Below, one piece after another: positions 7,806 to 16,028 of a DNA stretch of 64,000 nucleotides (position 1 is its first letter; the number at the start of each line of letters is the position of its first letter). Under the pieces are notes generated by a model. That model was not told where the DNA came from, made no database searches, and saw only the letters and a list, made by a program, of their open reading frames with translations. Origin of the DNA: an uncultured Pelagibacteraceae bacterium (GTDB lineage Bacteria > Pseudomonadota > Alphaproteobacteria > Pelagibacterales > AG-422-B15); assembly GCA_902619105.1 (NCBI GenBank), contig CACNCV010000003.1, forward strand, positions 116,311 through 180,310. Reading direction: 5' to 3'. A program made the position numbers and the translations under genes.

Positions 7806-8283
7806 AATACTGATACCAATATTTCTTCTACTTTTTACAACATTATCAACGTCTTCATCTGACCTTCCTGTTCCTCGATGGGTTTCATTAAAAGGTGACG
7901 CCAACTTAAGAAAAGGACCATTTCCTGAAGCGACAATTATTTATCGCTATCAGTTAAAAGGGTATCCAATGGAGATCATTAGGGATATCGAAGGCTGGAG
8001 GCAGGTTCGTGATCCGAGGGACGGAGTCACAGGCTGGATGGCTCATTTCCTTTTTTCAGGTAAAAGATATGCATTAACATCAAAAGAACCTTTCAGTTAT
8101 GGTTATGACAAGCCAACCAAAAATAAGATCCTTGCTAAAATAGATCCTTTTGTTCATGCAAGAATTAATAAGTGTGACTCAAGTTGGTGTAGGATTACAA
8201 TCACAGATGATGAGAAGGAAATTAAAGTCTGGATCGAAAAAAATAATTTACTAGGAGTATACCCTCACGAAATTATCAATTAA
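7798..8283 (+). CDS. Periplasmic SH3 (SH3_4) domain protein
   Basis: 161 residues from ATG 7798, a start inside the last codons of the cation efflux gene; an in-frame start further upstream would add a basic stretch before the signal peptide. Residues 1-20 are a signal peptide. Two bacterial SH3-like repeats follow: 'VSLKGDANLRKGP' opens the first, with 'WRQVRDPRDGVTGWM', and 'CDSSWCRITI' with a final 'GVYPHE' belongs to the second. This layout is the alphaproteobacterial SH3_4 family, of unknown exact role, thought to contact peptidoglycan or envelope proteins. A cysteine pair in the second repeat may form a disulphide. Confidence 0.8.
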   Translation: MHKILIPIFLLLFTTLSTSSSDLPVPRWVSLKGDANLRKGPFPEATIIYRYQLKGYPMEIIRDIEGWRQVRDPRDGVTGWMAHFLFSGKRYALTSKEPFSYGYDKPTKNKILAKIDPFVHARINKCDSSWCRITITDDEKEIKVWIEKNNLLGVYPHEIIN

Positions 8284-8292
8284 TATTTATTA

Positions 8293-8694
8293 ATGATAAG
8301 AATTTTTTCTGTTCTAATTTTATTAATCTCTAATTCATTTGCAGATATACAAATAAGAAAACAAAATGACTTATTTTGTTATGATGGTGATACATGCTAT
8401 GTTACATATGAAGGAAAGAAAGATAAAGTTAGACTACTTGATCTAGATACTCCTGAAATTTCAAATCCTAAATGTGAAAAAGAGTATATACTTGGGATTG
8501 AAGCTCGTGAGTATATTAACCAATTAATTTCAGAAGGGAAAAGAATCGAATTTGAAACCGAATTCAATAGAGACTTTTTCGGTAGAATCCTATCTTATAT
8601 AATTGTAGACGGCGAAAACGTTTCAAAATTGATGGTCTCTCACAGTTTAGGAGTTGTGTATGATAAAAATAATAAGAAAGACTGGTGTGAATGA
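8293..8694 (+). CDS. Secreted staphylococcal-nuclease-like protein
   Basis: 133 residues: a signal peptide (about 1-17) then an SNase/thermonuclease OB-fold domain. The catalytic arrangement is visible: 'YDGDTC' (calcium-binding Asp region), 'VRLLDLDTPEIS' supplying Arg and Glu, and 'RDFFGRILSYI' supplying the second Arg. The domain is at the short end for the family. Predicted to act on nucleic acid in the periplasm or outside the cell. It overlaps the next gene by 4 bp (ATGA), so they are co-expressed. Confidence 0.8.
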   Translation: MIRIFSVLILLISNSFADIQIRKQNDLFCYDGDTCYVTYEGKKDKVRLLDLDTPEISNPKCEKEYILGIEAREYINQLISEGKRIEFETEFNRDFFGRILSYIIVDGENVSKLMVSHSLGVVYDKNNKKDWCE

Positions 8695-8966
8695 GCAAAA
8701 AAAATAATCCTGTGAAAGATATTGATAAATTAAGCCATTTATTTAATCAAATAAATGAACCCATTGTTTGTGTTAAATGCTCTGATGAATTTACATCAGG
8801 CCAGACAGACTCAAAGTCACTTCAGGACTACTCAAAATTTGATGTTGGATTTACAAATAGAGGATTTCAAATTTGGTGTAGGAGGCATAATGTAAATGTA
8901 TGCCATTTTAAATTTGGCGATAAACAGCCTGAAGCTGACTTTCGTTGTCTTGAAAAAAGAAAATAA
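8691..8966 (+). CDS. Small Cys/His-rich protein of unknown function
   Basis: 91 residues with Cys27-x-x-Cys30, Cys63-x-x-His66, Cys71-His72 and Cys86, a pattern consistent with one or two zinc sites. The core 'FTNRGFQIWCRRHNVNVCHF' is aromatic and basic. I do not recognise a named family. It is translationally coupled to the secreted nuclease but has no signal peptide itself, so it would be cytoplasmic. A zinc-ribbon nucleic-acid-binding role is possible but not shown. Confidence 0.65.
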   Translation: MSKKNNPVKDIDKLSHLFNQINEPIVCVKCSDEFTSGQTDSKSLQDYSKFDVGFTNRGFQIWCRRHNVNVCHFKFGDKQPEADFRCLEKRK

Positions 8967-9013
8967 ATTTTTTTACTCTTGTTTTTTTTAAATCAATGAT
9001 AATATAAGAATCA

Positions 9014-9041
9014 AAGAATGGGGCAAACCCCCTGATTTCTT
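9014..9041 (+). promoter_or_regulatory. Hairpin in the leader of the exonuclease I gene
   Basis: GGGG (9020-9023), a CAAA loop and CCCC (9028-9031) form a tight GC hairpin, extended by outer arms AAGAA (9014-9018) and TTCTT (9037-9041). It stands out in a nearly GC-free spacer, 32 bp before the sbcB start. No T-run follows, so it is not a standard terminator. It could stabilise the transcript or affect translation. Confidence 0.5.
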
Positions 9042-9072
9042 GAAATGCAATGTTTTAAGAGGGAGAAAAAAC

Positions 9073-10500
9073 ATGACTAAAATAGTAATTTACGATTTAG
9101 AAACCTCAGGTATTGACTCGGCTTTTTCATCAATTTTACAAGCCGCTGCAGTGTGTGTAGATGAAAATTTTAACGAAATAGATCGCTTTAATTTAAGGGG
9201 TAGAATGAAAAAAGAGTACCCAATTCCTCATCCAAAAGCATTGTTGGTAAATGATGTTGGTGTCGATCAACTAAAAAACCACGAAAATTCTAATTTTGCT
9301 TTAATAAGTGAAATCCAAAATAAATTTCTTTCTTGGGGAGAGTGTTTATTTATAGGATACAACTCTATCGGATTTGATGAGCATCATTTACGCCAAAGCT
9401 TTTATCAATCTGCGTTACCACCTTATTTAACCAACACTAATGGTAATAAAAGAGGAGACGCATTAAAACTCCTACATACTGCTGCTGCATCACATCCAAA
9501 TGCTTTTGTTAGACCTATCAGTGACGATACAGGGAGACCAACATTTCAATTATCTGAGTTTGCAAGAGTAAATAACATCTCGCAGGAAAAAGCACATGAT
9601 GCTTTATATGATGTTGAGGCAACATTAGAAGTTTGCAGGCTTATAAAGGAACGATGCCCTGATGTTTGGACTGCCTCTTTACAGACTGCATCAAAGGGAG
9701 ATGTATATAGTAAGATGGATCAAGATAAAGTTTTTTGCGCAAGTCGCTTTTTTCGGGGCAAAGAATATACTCATGGAATTACATATTTAACAAAAAACCC
9801 TACTTATGAGAATCATATTTACTGCTTTGATTTAAAATTTGATCCAGAATTAGTTTTTGATCTTGATCGAGTAGAGCTAAAGAAGTTATTTAAAGGAAAA
9901 GGAAAATGTTTTCACATTGTTAAAGCCAATGAACAACCTATTCTTCTAGAGGAAAAATATCTTTATCAGACAGATGAATATAAGGATCAAGATCCTGAAA
10001 TTATAAATAAAAGGATGAAAATGATTAGGTCTAACAAAACATTCATTGAGAAATTTCAAAATCTATTAATAGATATGCAAGATGACAGAGATCTAAGTCA
10101 GGATCAGAGTGAAAAACTAGTGGAAAAGCAAATTTATGATGGATTTCCTAGTGCAAAAGATAATTATCTAATGCAAGATTTTCATGCTGCTTTGCCTGAA
10201 AAGAAATATGAAATATCTGAAAAAATAAGTGATACAAGATGTAAAGAGTTTGCAAAAAGAGTTATGTACAATCAATTTCCTGATTTTTTACCTAAAAATG
10301 AATTAAAAAAAAGAGACATAGCCGTTGCCAAGAACCACCTTACTTTAGACGACAAGCCATGGTGTACAATACCCCAAGCTCAGAGTGCTATAGATGATCT
10401 AAGAGAAACCGAGGAAGATATAGATCTTAAAAGGTTGGATGAGATAGATGAATATGTTCAAAGTCTCTCAGAAAAATTTGAAACAATTGTAAAAGGGTAA
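9073..10500 (+). CDS. sbcB: Exonuclease I
   Basis: 475 residues from ATG 9073, the same length as E. coli exonuclease I; this start is preceded by GAGGGAG, whereas the in-frame ATG 33 bp upstream lacks such a site. SbcB degrades single-stranded DNA 3' to 5' in recombination and mismatch repair. The DnaQ-like core begins 'IVIYDLETSGID' with the DxE pair, continues with 'IGYNSIGFDEHHLRQ' and 'KAHDALYDVEATL', giving the DEDDh acidic and histidine residues. The SH3-like and helical C-terminal domains follow, including 'CFDLKFDPE'. The next gene, rmuC, starts 3 bp after the stop. Confidence 0.93.
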   Translation: MTKIVIYDLETSGIDSAFSSILQAAAVCVDENFNEIDRFNLRGRMKKEYPIPHPKALLVNDVGVDQLKNHENSNFALISEIQNKFLSWGECLFIGYNSIGFDEHHLRQSFYQSALPPYLTNTNGNKRGDALKLLHTAAASHPNAFVRPISDDTGRPTFQLSEFARVNNISQEKAHDALYDVEATLEVCRLIKERCPDVWTASLQTASKGDVYSKMDQDKVFCASRFFRGKEYTHGITYLTKNPTYENHIYCFDLKFDPELVFDLDRVELKKLFKGKGKCFHIVKANEQPILLEEKYLYQTDEYKDQDPEIINKRMKMIRSNKTFIEKFQNLLIDMQDDRDLSQDQSEKLVEKQIYDGFPSAKDNYLMQDFHAALPEKKYEISEKISDTRCKEFAKRVMYNQFPDFLPKNELKKRDIAVAKNHLTLDDKPWCTIPQAQSAIDDLRETEEDIDLKRLDEIDEYVQSLSEKFETIVKG

Positions 10501-10503
10501 GAT

Positions 10504-11430
10504 ATGGAAAATTATTTTATTATTTTATTCTTAGTTTTAATTGCTGCTTTGGTTGGATTTTTTTTCGGTTATAGAAATAAACCACAAAATTCTGAAACAG
10601 GACTTGATGAAATATACAAAAAAATTGAGGAAGAGAGTCTCAAATGGGATGAAAGGTATAAACCTGTAAAGGATTTATCGACTGCACTTAAAGGCGGTAC
10701 ACGCCGAGGAAAACTAGGCGAAATTGCACTTGAGGTACTTCTAGAAAAAGCACAATTACCAAAAAATATAGTATTTGAAAGAAACAAAAGATTTGAAGAT
10801 GATAATTATAGAGTTAAAGAGCCTGATTTCATAATCAATTTGCCGGATGAAAGAAAAATTGTTATTGACTGTAAATTCTCATTTGACGATTGGGATAGAT
10901 ATAATCGTTCTATAGAAGATGGTGAGTCTAAAAGTCAAACTGAGTCCTATCATAAAGAATATATTAGATCGATAAAGAAAATGATCGATGATACAAACGA
11001 ACGTGAGTATCATAAACTTCCAAAAATTAAGACTATCGATTCAACGATTATATATTTTCCATTAGCAAATACCTTTGAGTCTTTTGAAGATCGCTTTCAG
11101 GAAATCTTAGAATATGCACATAAAAAAAATGTACTGTTAGCGAATCCAACAATTATTTTATATATAATCAATATAGTAAAAAGACTTTGGTCTCAGGAAA
11201 TAAGAGAAAAAAATAATGATTTAGTTAAGATACATGTTGAAAAAATTTATGATCAAATTGCCAGCTTAGATCTAACAATAGAGAAGAATATTAAAAATTT
11301 AGAAAATGTTACGGAGGAAACAAAAAAAATTAGAGGTAAGCTGAGAGGAGATAAAAATAGCATAGTTGAGTTGGCAAAAAGGATTATTGATCTTGTAATG
11401 GGCACGCCAAAAAAGAAGATGGACGATTAA
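10504..11430 (+). CDS. rmuC: RmuC-family DNA recombination protein
   Basis: 308 residues. Residues 1-22 are a membrane anchor ending in 'GFFFGYRNK'. The RmuC core has 'GKLGEIALEVLLEKA' (about 74-88), 'EPDFIINLPDERKIVIDCKFSFDDW', the PD-(D/E)xK nuclease-like motif, then 'IIYFP' and a C-terminal coiled coil. The long N-terminal coiled coil present in E. coli RmuC (475 aa) is mostly missing, so this is a compact form. RmuC limits inversion at short inverted repeats. It lies 3 bp after sbcB, and both genes act at DNA ends or repeats, so joint expression is sensible. Confidence 0.85.
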   Translation: MENYFIILFLVLIAALVGFFFGYRNKPQNSETGLDEIYKKIEEESLKWDERYKPVKDLSTALKGGTRRGKLGEIALEVLLEKAQLPKNIVFERNKRFEDDNYRVKEPDFIINLPDERKIVIDCKFSFDDWDRYNRSIEDGESKSQTESYHKEYIRSIKKMIDDTNEREYHKLPKIKTIDSTIIYFPLANTFESFEDRFQEILEYAHKKNVLLANPTIILYIINIVKRLWSQEIREKNNDLVKIHVEKIYDQIASLDLTIEKNIKNLENVTEETKKIRGKLRGDKNSIVELAKRIIDLVMGTPKKKMDD

Positions 11431-11481
11431 AATAAATTAATAAAATCAATTATTTATATAAAAATAATACATGATTTAGCC

Positions 11482-11510
11482 TTGACTTTAACTGTTCTCA
11501 TACATAAATT
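11482..11510 (+). promoter_or_regulatory. Promoter of trxA
   Basis: TTGACT (11482-11487) and TAAATT (11505-11510) are separated by 17 bp, a good sigma-70-type match just upstream of trxA. The transcript would start near 11517, shortly before the ribosome binding site GGGAGGG at 11524-11530. Confidence 0.6.
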
Positions 11511-11537
11511 ACAGACAACTTTAGGGAGGGAATCACT

Positions 11538-11861
11538 ATGGCAACTATTAATGTAACAGACGCATCTTTTGAAGAAGAAGTTTTGAAATCAGATAAGCCT
11601 GTTGTGCTTGATTTTTGGGCACCTTGGTGTGGACCTTGTAAACAAATTGGCCCATCTCTTGAAGAGATATCAGATGAGATGGCTGATAAAATCACCGTTG
11701 CTAAAATTAATATTGATGAAAACCCTAATACACCCACACAGTTTGGTGTTAGAGGAATTCCAACTATGTTAGTTTTTAAGAATGGTGAGGCTGCTGCAAC
11801 TAAAGTTGGGGCGGTATCTAAAACTGCAATTGTCGAGTGGATTGAAGACTCAATCGCTTAA
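11538..11861 (+). CDS. trxA: Thioredoxin 1
   Basis: 107 residues, standard size. The redox site is WCGPC with Cys31 and Cys34, preceded by the buried Asp25 region 'VLDFWAPW' and followed by the cis-proline loop 'GIPTM'. It reduces protein disulphides using thioredoxin reductase. A strong ribosome binding site (GGGAGGG) lies 7 bp before the ATG, among the best in the window, suggesting high expression. It is convergent with folC and shares a 4-bp stop overlap (TTAA). Confidence 0.96.
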   Translation: MATINVTDASFEEEVLKSDKPVVLDFWAPWCGPCKQIGPSLEEISDEMADKITVAKINIDENPNTPTQFGVRGIPTMLVFKNGEAAATKVGAVSKTAIVEWIEDSIA

Positions 11862-13144
11862 TTCATTTCTAAAACTTTTCCAGCTAAATATAAAGATCCA
11901 CATATTAGGATACGTGCATCTTGGTGATTATTATTTAAATTAGCCAATGCTTCCTGAATTGAGTCGGCTCTATTCACATTTTCATAATACTTTTTAAGCC
12001 CGGCATATAATTCATTTGAGTCGATTGCACTCTCTTCATTTGGTATCGTAATAACAGTTAGAGCATCAATTTTATCAAACTTGCTTAAATAACTAATTGG
12101 ATCTTTTGTATTGATCATTCCTAAAATTATACACAACTTTTTATTCGTAAGCTGATTAATTGTTTCATTTAGATTACTCGCAGCGTCCTCATTATGAGAA
12201 CCATCTAAATACAATTCATTTGTTGGAGCTATAGTAGATCCTAATTTGCCATCAGATATCTTTTCCATTCTTCCTGGAAAGTAAGTTTTATTGTGAAGAT
12301 TTTTAGAAACAAAAGACTTGATATCAATATTGATTAGTTTTGAAGCTGCAGCCAATGCAAGTCCAAGGTTCTTTTTCTGAAATACATTATGTGTATATAG
12401 GTTATCAAATTCAATTTTATTTTGGTTATCTTCATATATTAACTTGTCATTATGTTCCGTTAAGTTCCAGTGAATTCCATGGGCAAATATCGGAGCTTTT
12501 TTATATTCCGCCTGATCCATAAGCATTTCTCTAGCTTCTGGGTAAGGTTGATAACCAATAATAGCTGGGATATTACTTTTAATTATTCCAGATTTTTCAA
12601 ATGCTATCATCTCAATGCTATCTCCTAAAAAATCCTCATGATCTCTAGAAATTGAAGTAATAACTGAGATTGCAGGAGTTATTACATTGCTGCTATCCAG
12701 TCTTCCGCCTAAACCTACCTCAAGAAGCGTATAATCAGCTGGGCTATTTGAGGCGGCTTCAAAAAAAGCGGTACTAGTTATTTCAAAGAAAGTAATCGGG
12801 TCGCTATGATTAGAATCTTTCACTTTATTTAAGACGGAATACAGCTTCTCATTTGATATTTCTTTATCCATAAGCTGAAACCTCTCATTAAATCTAATTA
12901 GGTGAGGAGAGATATAGGCATTCGTCGATTTACTATTATTTTTTAAGATGTCCTGAATAAATTTCAGTGTAGAAAATTTTCCATTAGTTCCAGCAATATG
13001 AACAATATTATTTATTTTGTTTTGAGGGTTATCTAATTTTTTTAATAGGTTACAAATTCTATCAAGTGACAAATCTATTCTTTTTGGATGAAGTTCAAGA
13101 AGCTCTTCTAAAAGCTTATCAATTTGTTTATTTGATATTTTCAA
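11858..13144 (-). CDS. folC: Folylpolyglutamate synthase / dihydrofolate synthase
   Basis: 428 residues, beginning with TTG directly next to the accD stop codon. FolC adds glutamate to dihydropteroate and folates with ATP. The Mur-ligase-type fold is evident: 'IAGTNGKFST' (50-59) is the ATP loop, 'TLLEVGLGGRLDSSNVI' the metal-binding core, 'SRDHEDFLG' and 'LYLDGSHNEDAA' later motifs. The loop has Phe57 where most FolC proteins have Gly (GKGST), a departure worth noting. The gene is the last of a tight minus-strand operon trpF-trpB-trpA-accD-folC. Confidence 0.9.
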   Translation of the reverse strand: MKISNKQIDKLLEELLELHPKRIDLSLDRICNLLKKLDNPQNKINNIVHIAGTNGKFSTLKFIQDILKNNSKSTNAYISPHLIRFNERFQLMDKEISNEKLYSVLNKVKDSNHSDPITFFEITSTAFFEAASNSPADYTLLEVGLGGRLDSSNVITPAISVITSISRDHEDFLGDSIEMIAFEKSGIIKSNIPAIIGYQPYPEAREMLMDQAEYKKAPIFAHGIHWNLTEHNDKLIYEDNQNKIEFDNLYTHNVFQKKNLGLALAAASKLINIDIKSFVSKNLHNKTYFPGRMEKISDGKLGSTIAPTNELYLDGSHNEDAASNLNETINQLTNKKLCIILGMINTKDPISYLSKFDKIDALTVITIPNEESAIDSNELYAGLKKYYENVNRADSIQEALANLNNNHQDARILICGSLYLAGKVLEMN

Positions 13145-13999
13145 TTAGGCTACTCTTTTAAGTAATAATGAAATTATTTGAGATAATTTATCTTTAAGTT
13201 CTTTTCTATGAACCACTTGATCTATAAATCCATGTTCTAATAGATATTCTGATCTTTGGAACCCATCAGGTAGAGTCTCACCTACAGTATTTGAAATTAC
13301 CCTAGGACCAGCAAAACAGATTAATGCATTTGGTTCAGCCAATGTAATTGATCCCAATGATCCAAAAGACGCAGACACACCTCCACTTGTTGGATTTGTA
13401 TTAACAACTATATAAGGCAACTTAGCATCTTTAACCATTTGACAAGCTATTGTTGTTTTTGGAAGTGATTGAAGAGAATGCTGATTTTCATCCATTCTTG
13501 CACCTCCCGAACAAGTAAATACAATTAATGGAGTATGGTTTGTGACCGAGTGTTCCGCCGCTTTAATCATTGCCTCTGCAGCTGAAGCTCCCACAGAACC
13601 ACCCATGAAATGAAAATTTTGAGCAGCAATAGTTACATTGATATTATTAATTTTCCCGTAACCAATAAGAAAACAGTCATCCATGTCTGTTTTTTGGCGG
13701 GCATCATTAAATCGCTCTTTATAAGTTTTTAAAGCTTTAAAATTAAGTGGATCAGTGAATCCAGAGGGGTATTTTATTTCTTCAAATACACCTCCATCAA
13801 ATAGATTTTTAAATCTAATACGAGGATGAATTTGTAAGTGTTCGTCACAATTAGGGCATACAAAAAGAGTTTTTTCTAGATCACTCGAATAGAGCATTGT
13901 TTGGCATTGAGAGCATTTAATCCACGCATTTTCTGCGATATCTAAACTTTTTTTCTTTTTAGGAAATACCTTTGAAATAGTTCTTGTTAACCAATTCAT
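13145..13999 (-). CDS. accD: Acetyl-CoA carboxylase carboxyltransferase subunit beta
   Basis: 284 residues. The N-terminal zinc ribbon has four cysteines ('CSQCQ' and 'CPNCDE', about residues 29-54) before the crotonase-like carboxyltransferase domain, with 'FTCSGGARMDE' and 'TNPTSGGVSASFGSLGS' forming the oxyanion sites for the biotin and acyl-CoA carbonyls. AccD pairs with AccA to make malonyl-CoA for fatty-acid synthesis. Its start overlaps the trpA stop by 4 bp and folC begins right after its stop, the usual alphaproteobacterial order. Confidence 0.95.
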   Translation of the reverse strand: MNWLTRTISKVFPKKKKSLDIAENAWIKCSQCQTMLYSSDLEKTLFVCPNCDEHLQIHPRIRFKNLFDGGVFEEIKYPSGFTDPLNFKALKTYKERFNDARQKTDMDDCFLIGYGKINNINVTIAAQNFHFMGGSVGASAAEAMIKAAEHSVTNHTPLIVFTCSGGARMDENQHSLQSLPKTTIACQMVKDAKLPYIVVNTNPTSGGVSASFGSLGSITLAEPNALICFAGPRVISNTVGETLPDGFQRSEYLLEHGFIDQVVHRKELKDKLSQIISLLLKRVA

Positions 14000-14802
14000 G
14001 AGCTTAGCTTTTGTTTTAAATCACTTACCATATTACCTACATTTGTGGCAGGATTAAGCTCTTCATCAATTGACCTTGTTATTTCTCTGCATAAAGCCGA
14101 TCCTACAACGCATGCATCAGTATCCTTAAAATCATTTATTGTATCTGCTGTAATTCCAAAGCCAATTATACATTTTTTATCGGGAGATATCTTTTTAATT
14201 AAATTAAATCTCTTCTTAATTTCGTCTGAACTTACTTTTAATTTTTGACCAGTAGTTGAAAGCATTGAAATATAGTAAACAACCTCATGAGCATCATTTA
14301 ATATACTTTTTAATCGGTCTTCATTTGTAGTAGGGCAAAGCAATTGTATGAATACAATACTATTTTCTTTACATTTTTTTGCAAAATCAAGATTAAGTGG
14401 CCATGGCCAATCAACACATATGATACCTGAAACTTTACTGCTAATGCATCTCTTAAGGAAATCATCTTCCCCGTAGGCCATAATTTTATTCTGGTATGTC
14501 ATTATGATTACATCCGTCTCATACTCTTTTTTGAACTCTTCAATAATTTCAAAAATGTCATTTGTTTTAATCCCATTAGATAGCGCTCTGTAAGTACTGT
14601 CTTGAATTGCACCACCATCACCAATGTTGGCTCCATGTCCAAGTCCACATTCAATAATATCAACACCTGAATCTGCAATTGATTTAAATATATTAAGTGA
14701 AGTTTTTTTATCTGGGTCTCCTCCAACTGTATAAGTTAATAGCGCAGCTCTATTATCTTCTTTTGCTCGTTCAAAAGATTTAATTAAAGTAGACGATGTC
14801 AT
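13996..14802 (-). CDS. trpA: Tryptophan synthase alpha subunit, divergent
   Basis: 268 residues, TIM-barrel TrpA. The catalytic acids are kept as Glu51 ('DIIECGL') and Asp62 ('GDGGAIQ'), and the phosphate-site 'GFG' and 'GSA' are present. However, the normally near-invariant PFSDP.ADGP loop reads GHGANIGDGG, and the loop 6 'GVTG' region reads 'LSTTG'. So the substrate-closing loops are remodelled while the chemistry residues remain. Together with an equally unusual TrpB from the overlapping upstream gene, this suggests a co-evolved variant. By position (trpF-trpB-trpA-accD-folC) it is still the resident tryptophan synthase; an altered substrate is possible. Confidence 0.8.
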   Translation of the reverse strand: MTSSTLIKSFERAKEDNRAALLTYTVGGDPDKKTSLNIFKSIADSGVDIIECGLGHGANIGDGGAIQDSTYRALSNGIKTNDIFEIIEEFKKEYETDVIIMTYQNKIMAYGEDDFLKRCISSKVSGIICVDWPWPLNLDFAKKCKENSIVFIQLLCPTTNEDRLKSILNDAHEVVYYISMLSTTGQKLKVSSDEIKKRFNLIKKISPDKKCIIGFGITADTINDFKDTDACVVGSALCREITRSIDEELNPATNVGNMVSDLKQKLSS

Positions 14803-16028
14803 ATTTTGTAACCAAGTCTCTCAGCAATAATTTTTGAGTCTTTTGCAGAGTCTCCGCAAGAATCTACAACAATAATTGTATCTTTACTTAGTTTAGGTGC
14901 AATTTTGATTGCTTCTGCGAATGCGTGTGAAGGTTCAAGAGAAGGGCTCACAAAACCTTCATTTTTACTTACTAATTGAAAAGCTTCTATTGCTTCCTCG
15001 TCACTAGCAGAAGTGTATCTTGCTCTTCCGGTTTCTTTTAGAAAACAATGAAGCGGACTCACACCAGGGTAATCGAGTCCAGCACTTATTGAGTCAGTTT
15101 CTTCAATTTCCCCCTGATCGTCTTGAATAACATATTGAGTTGCTCCATGAAGAACCCCGATGGGTGAGTCATTTGTCAAAGGCGCGGCATGTTTTGAAGA
15201 CCCTTCTGGCCCGCCAGCTTCTACTCCTATGAGTTCAATATTATCATGATCAATCCATTCGTTCCAAAAACCTGCAGCTGACGATCCTCCGCCAACGCAA
15301 TTAATTAATTTCATATCTTTTGGAACTTCACCAAATTCATCCATTACTTGTTTTTTCATTTCTCTGGATATTTGAGCGGTAGACCATGCACATATTTTGA
15401 CAAAAATAGTAGGGCCAACAGTGCTTCCAACACACATATGCGCTTCTTCATTCTCACTTGTCCACCATCTCATGCATTCTGATACAGCATCCACTAAAGT
15501 TTGTGAGCCAGAGTTTACAGGAACAACTTCAGCGCCATAACTTCGCATAGAAAATACATTTATAGACTGCCTTTCTACATCCTTTGCGCCCATGAATATT
15601 TTGCATTTTAAATTAAATTTTGCCGCTGCCATACTGAGCATCTTTCCTGCATATCCAGCACCAGTGTCACCCCCTATATATGTTTTACCTAATCGCTTAC
15701 ATATTAAACTGTGAACTACTGCATTATAAGCTTTGTGTGCTCCACCTGTTGCTTTAGAAACTAGTTTGCAATAGATTTGAGCCCCGCCAAGGTGCTTCGT
15801 AAGGTTCTCCAATTTTATAAATGGAGTTGGCGCTCCAACAAAATTTTTAAAATAATAATCTCTCTCAGCGATAAATGTTTCATCATTTCTTAATTTTTCA
15901 AATTCACGAGTTAATTCTTCAATTGGATAATTGAGACTTTCAGCTATTTGGTTTCCACCAAATTTACCACCCCAATATCCATTTTCATCATGTTGGTCAA
16001 TGAGAGGAATTCCTTTTTCTAGTTTCAT
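14799..16028 (-). CDS. trpB: Tryptophan synthase beta subunit, divergent
   Basis: 409 residues, PLP-dependent. Lys99 in 'GGAHKAYNAV' is the Schiff-base lysine, 'CVGGGSSAAG' binds the PLP phosphate, and 'GLDYPGVSP' and 'SCGD' (PLP-ring serine) are present. Unusual is the catalytic-glutamate segment: AETGAGQHG of canonical TrpB reads GGDTGAGYAGK, replacing Glu by Asp121 and the QHG turn by YAG. 'GPHP.P' of the tunnel region is also changed to 'GPTIFV'. Overlaps trpF and trpA by ATGA. Either a tryptophan synthase with altered chemistry or a related lyase that has taken its place; the gene order favours the first. Confidence 0.8.
   Translation of the reverse strand: MKLEKGIPLIDQHDENGYWGGKFGGNQIAESLNYPIEELTREFEKLRNDETFIAERDYYFKNFVGAPTPFIKLENLTKHLGGAQIYCKLVSKATGGAHKAYNAVVHSLICKRLGKTYIGGDTGAGYAGKMLSMAAAKFNLKCKIFMGAKDVERQSINVFSMRSYGAEVVPVNSGSQTLVDAVSECMRWWTSENEEAHMCVGSTVGPTIFVKICAWSTAQISREMKKQVMDEFGEVPKDMKLINCVGGGSSAAGFWNEWIDHDNIELIGVEAGGPEGSSKHAAPLTNDSPIGVLHGATQYVIQDDQGEIEETDSISAGLDYPGVSPLHCFLKETGRARYTSASDEEAIEAFQLVSKNEGFVSPSLEPSHAFAEAIKIAPKLSKDTIIVVDSCGDSAKDSKIIAERLGYKI

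Noticed and set aside
9014..9041. Hairpin as a terminator of the preceding nuclease genes
   Set aside because: No run of T follows the stem, and the next gene starts 32 bp further in the same direction.
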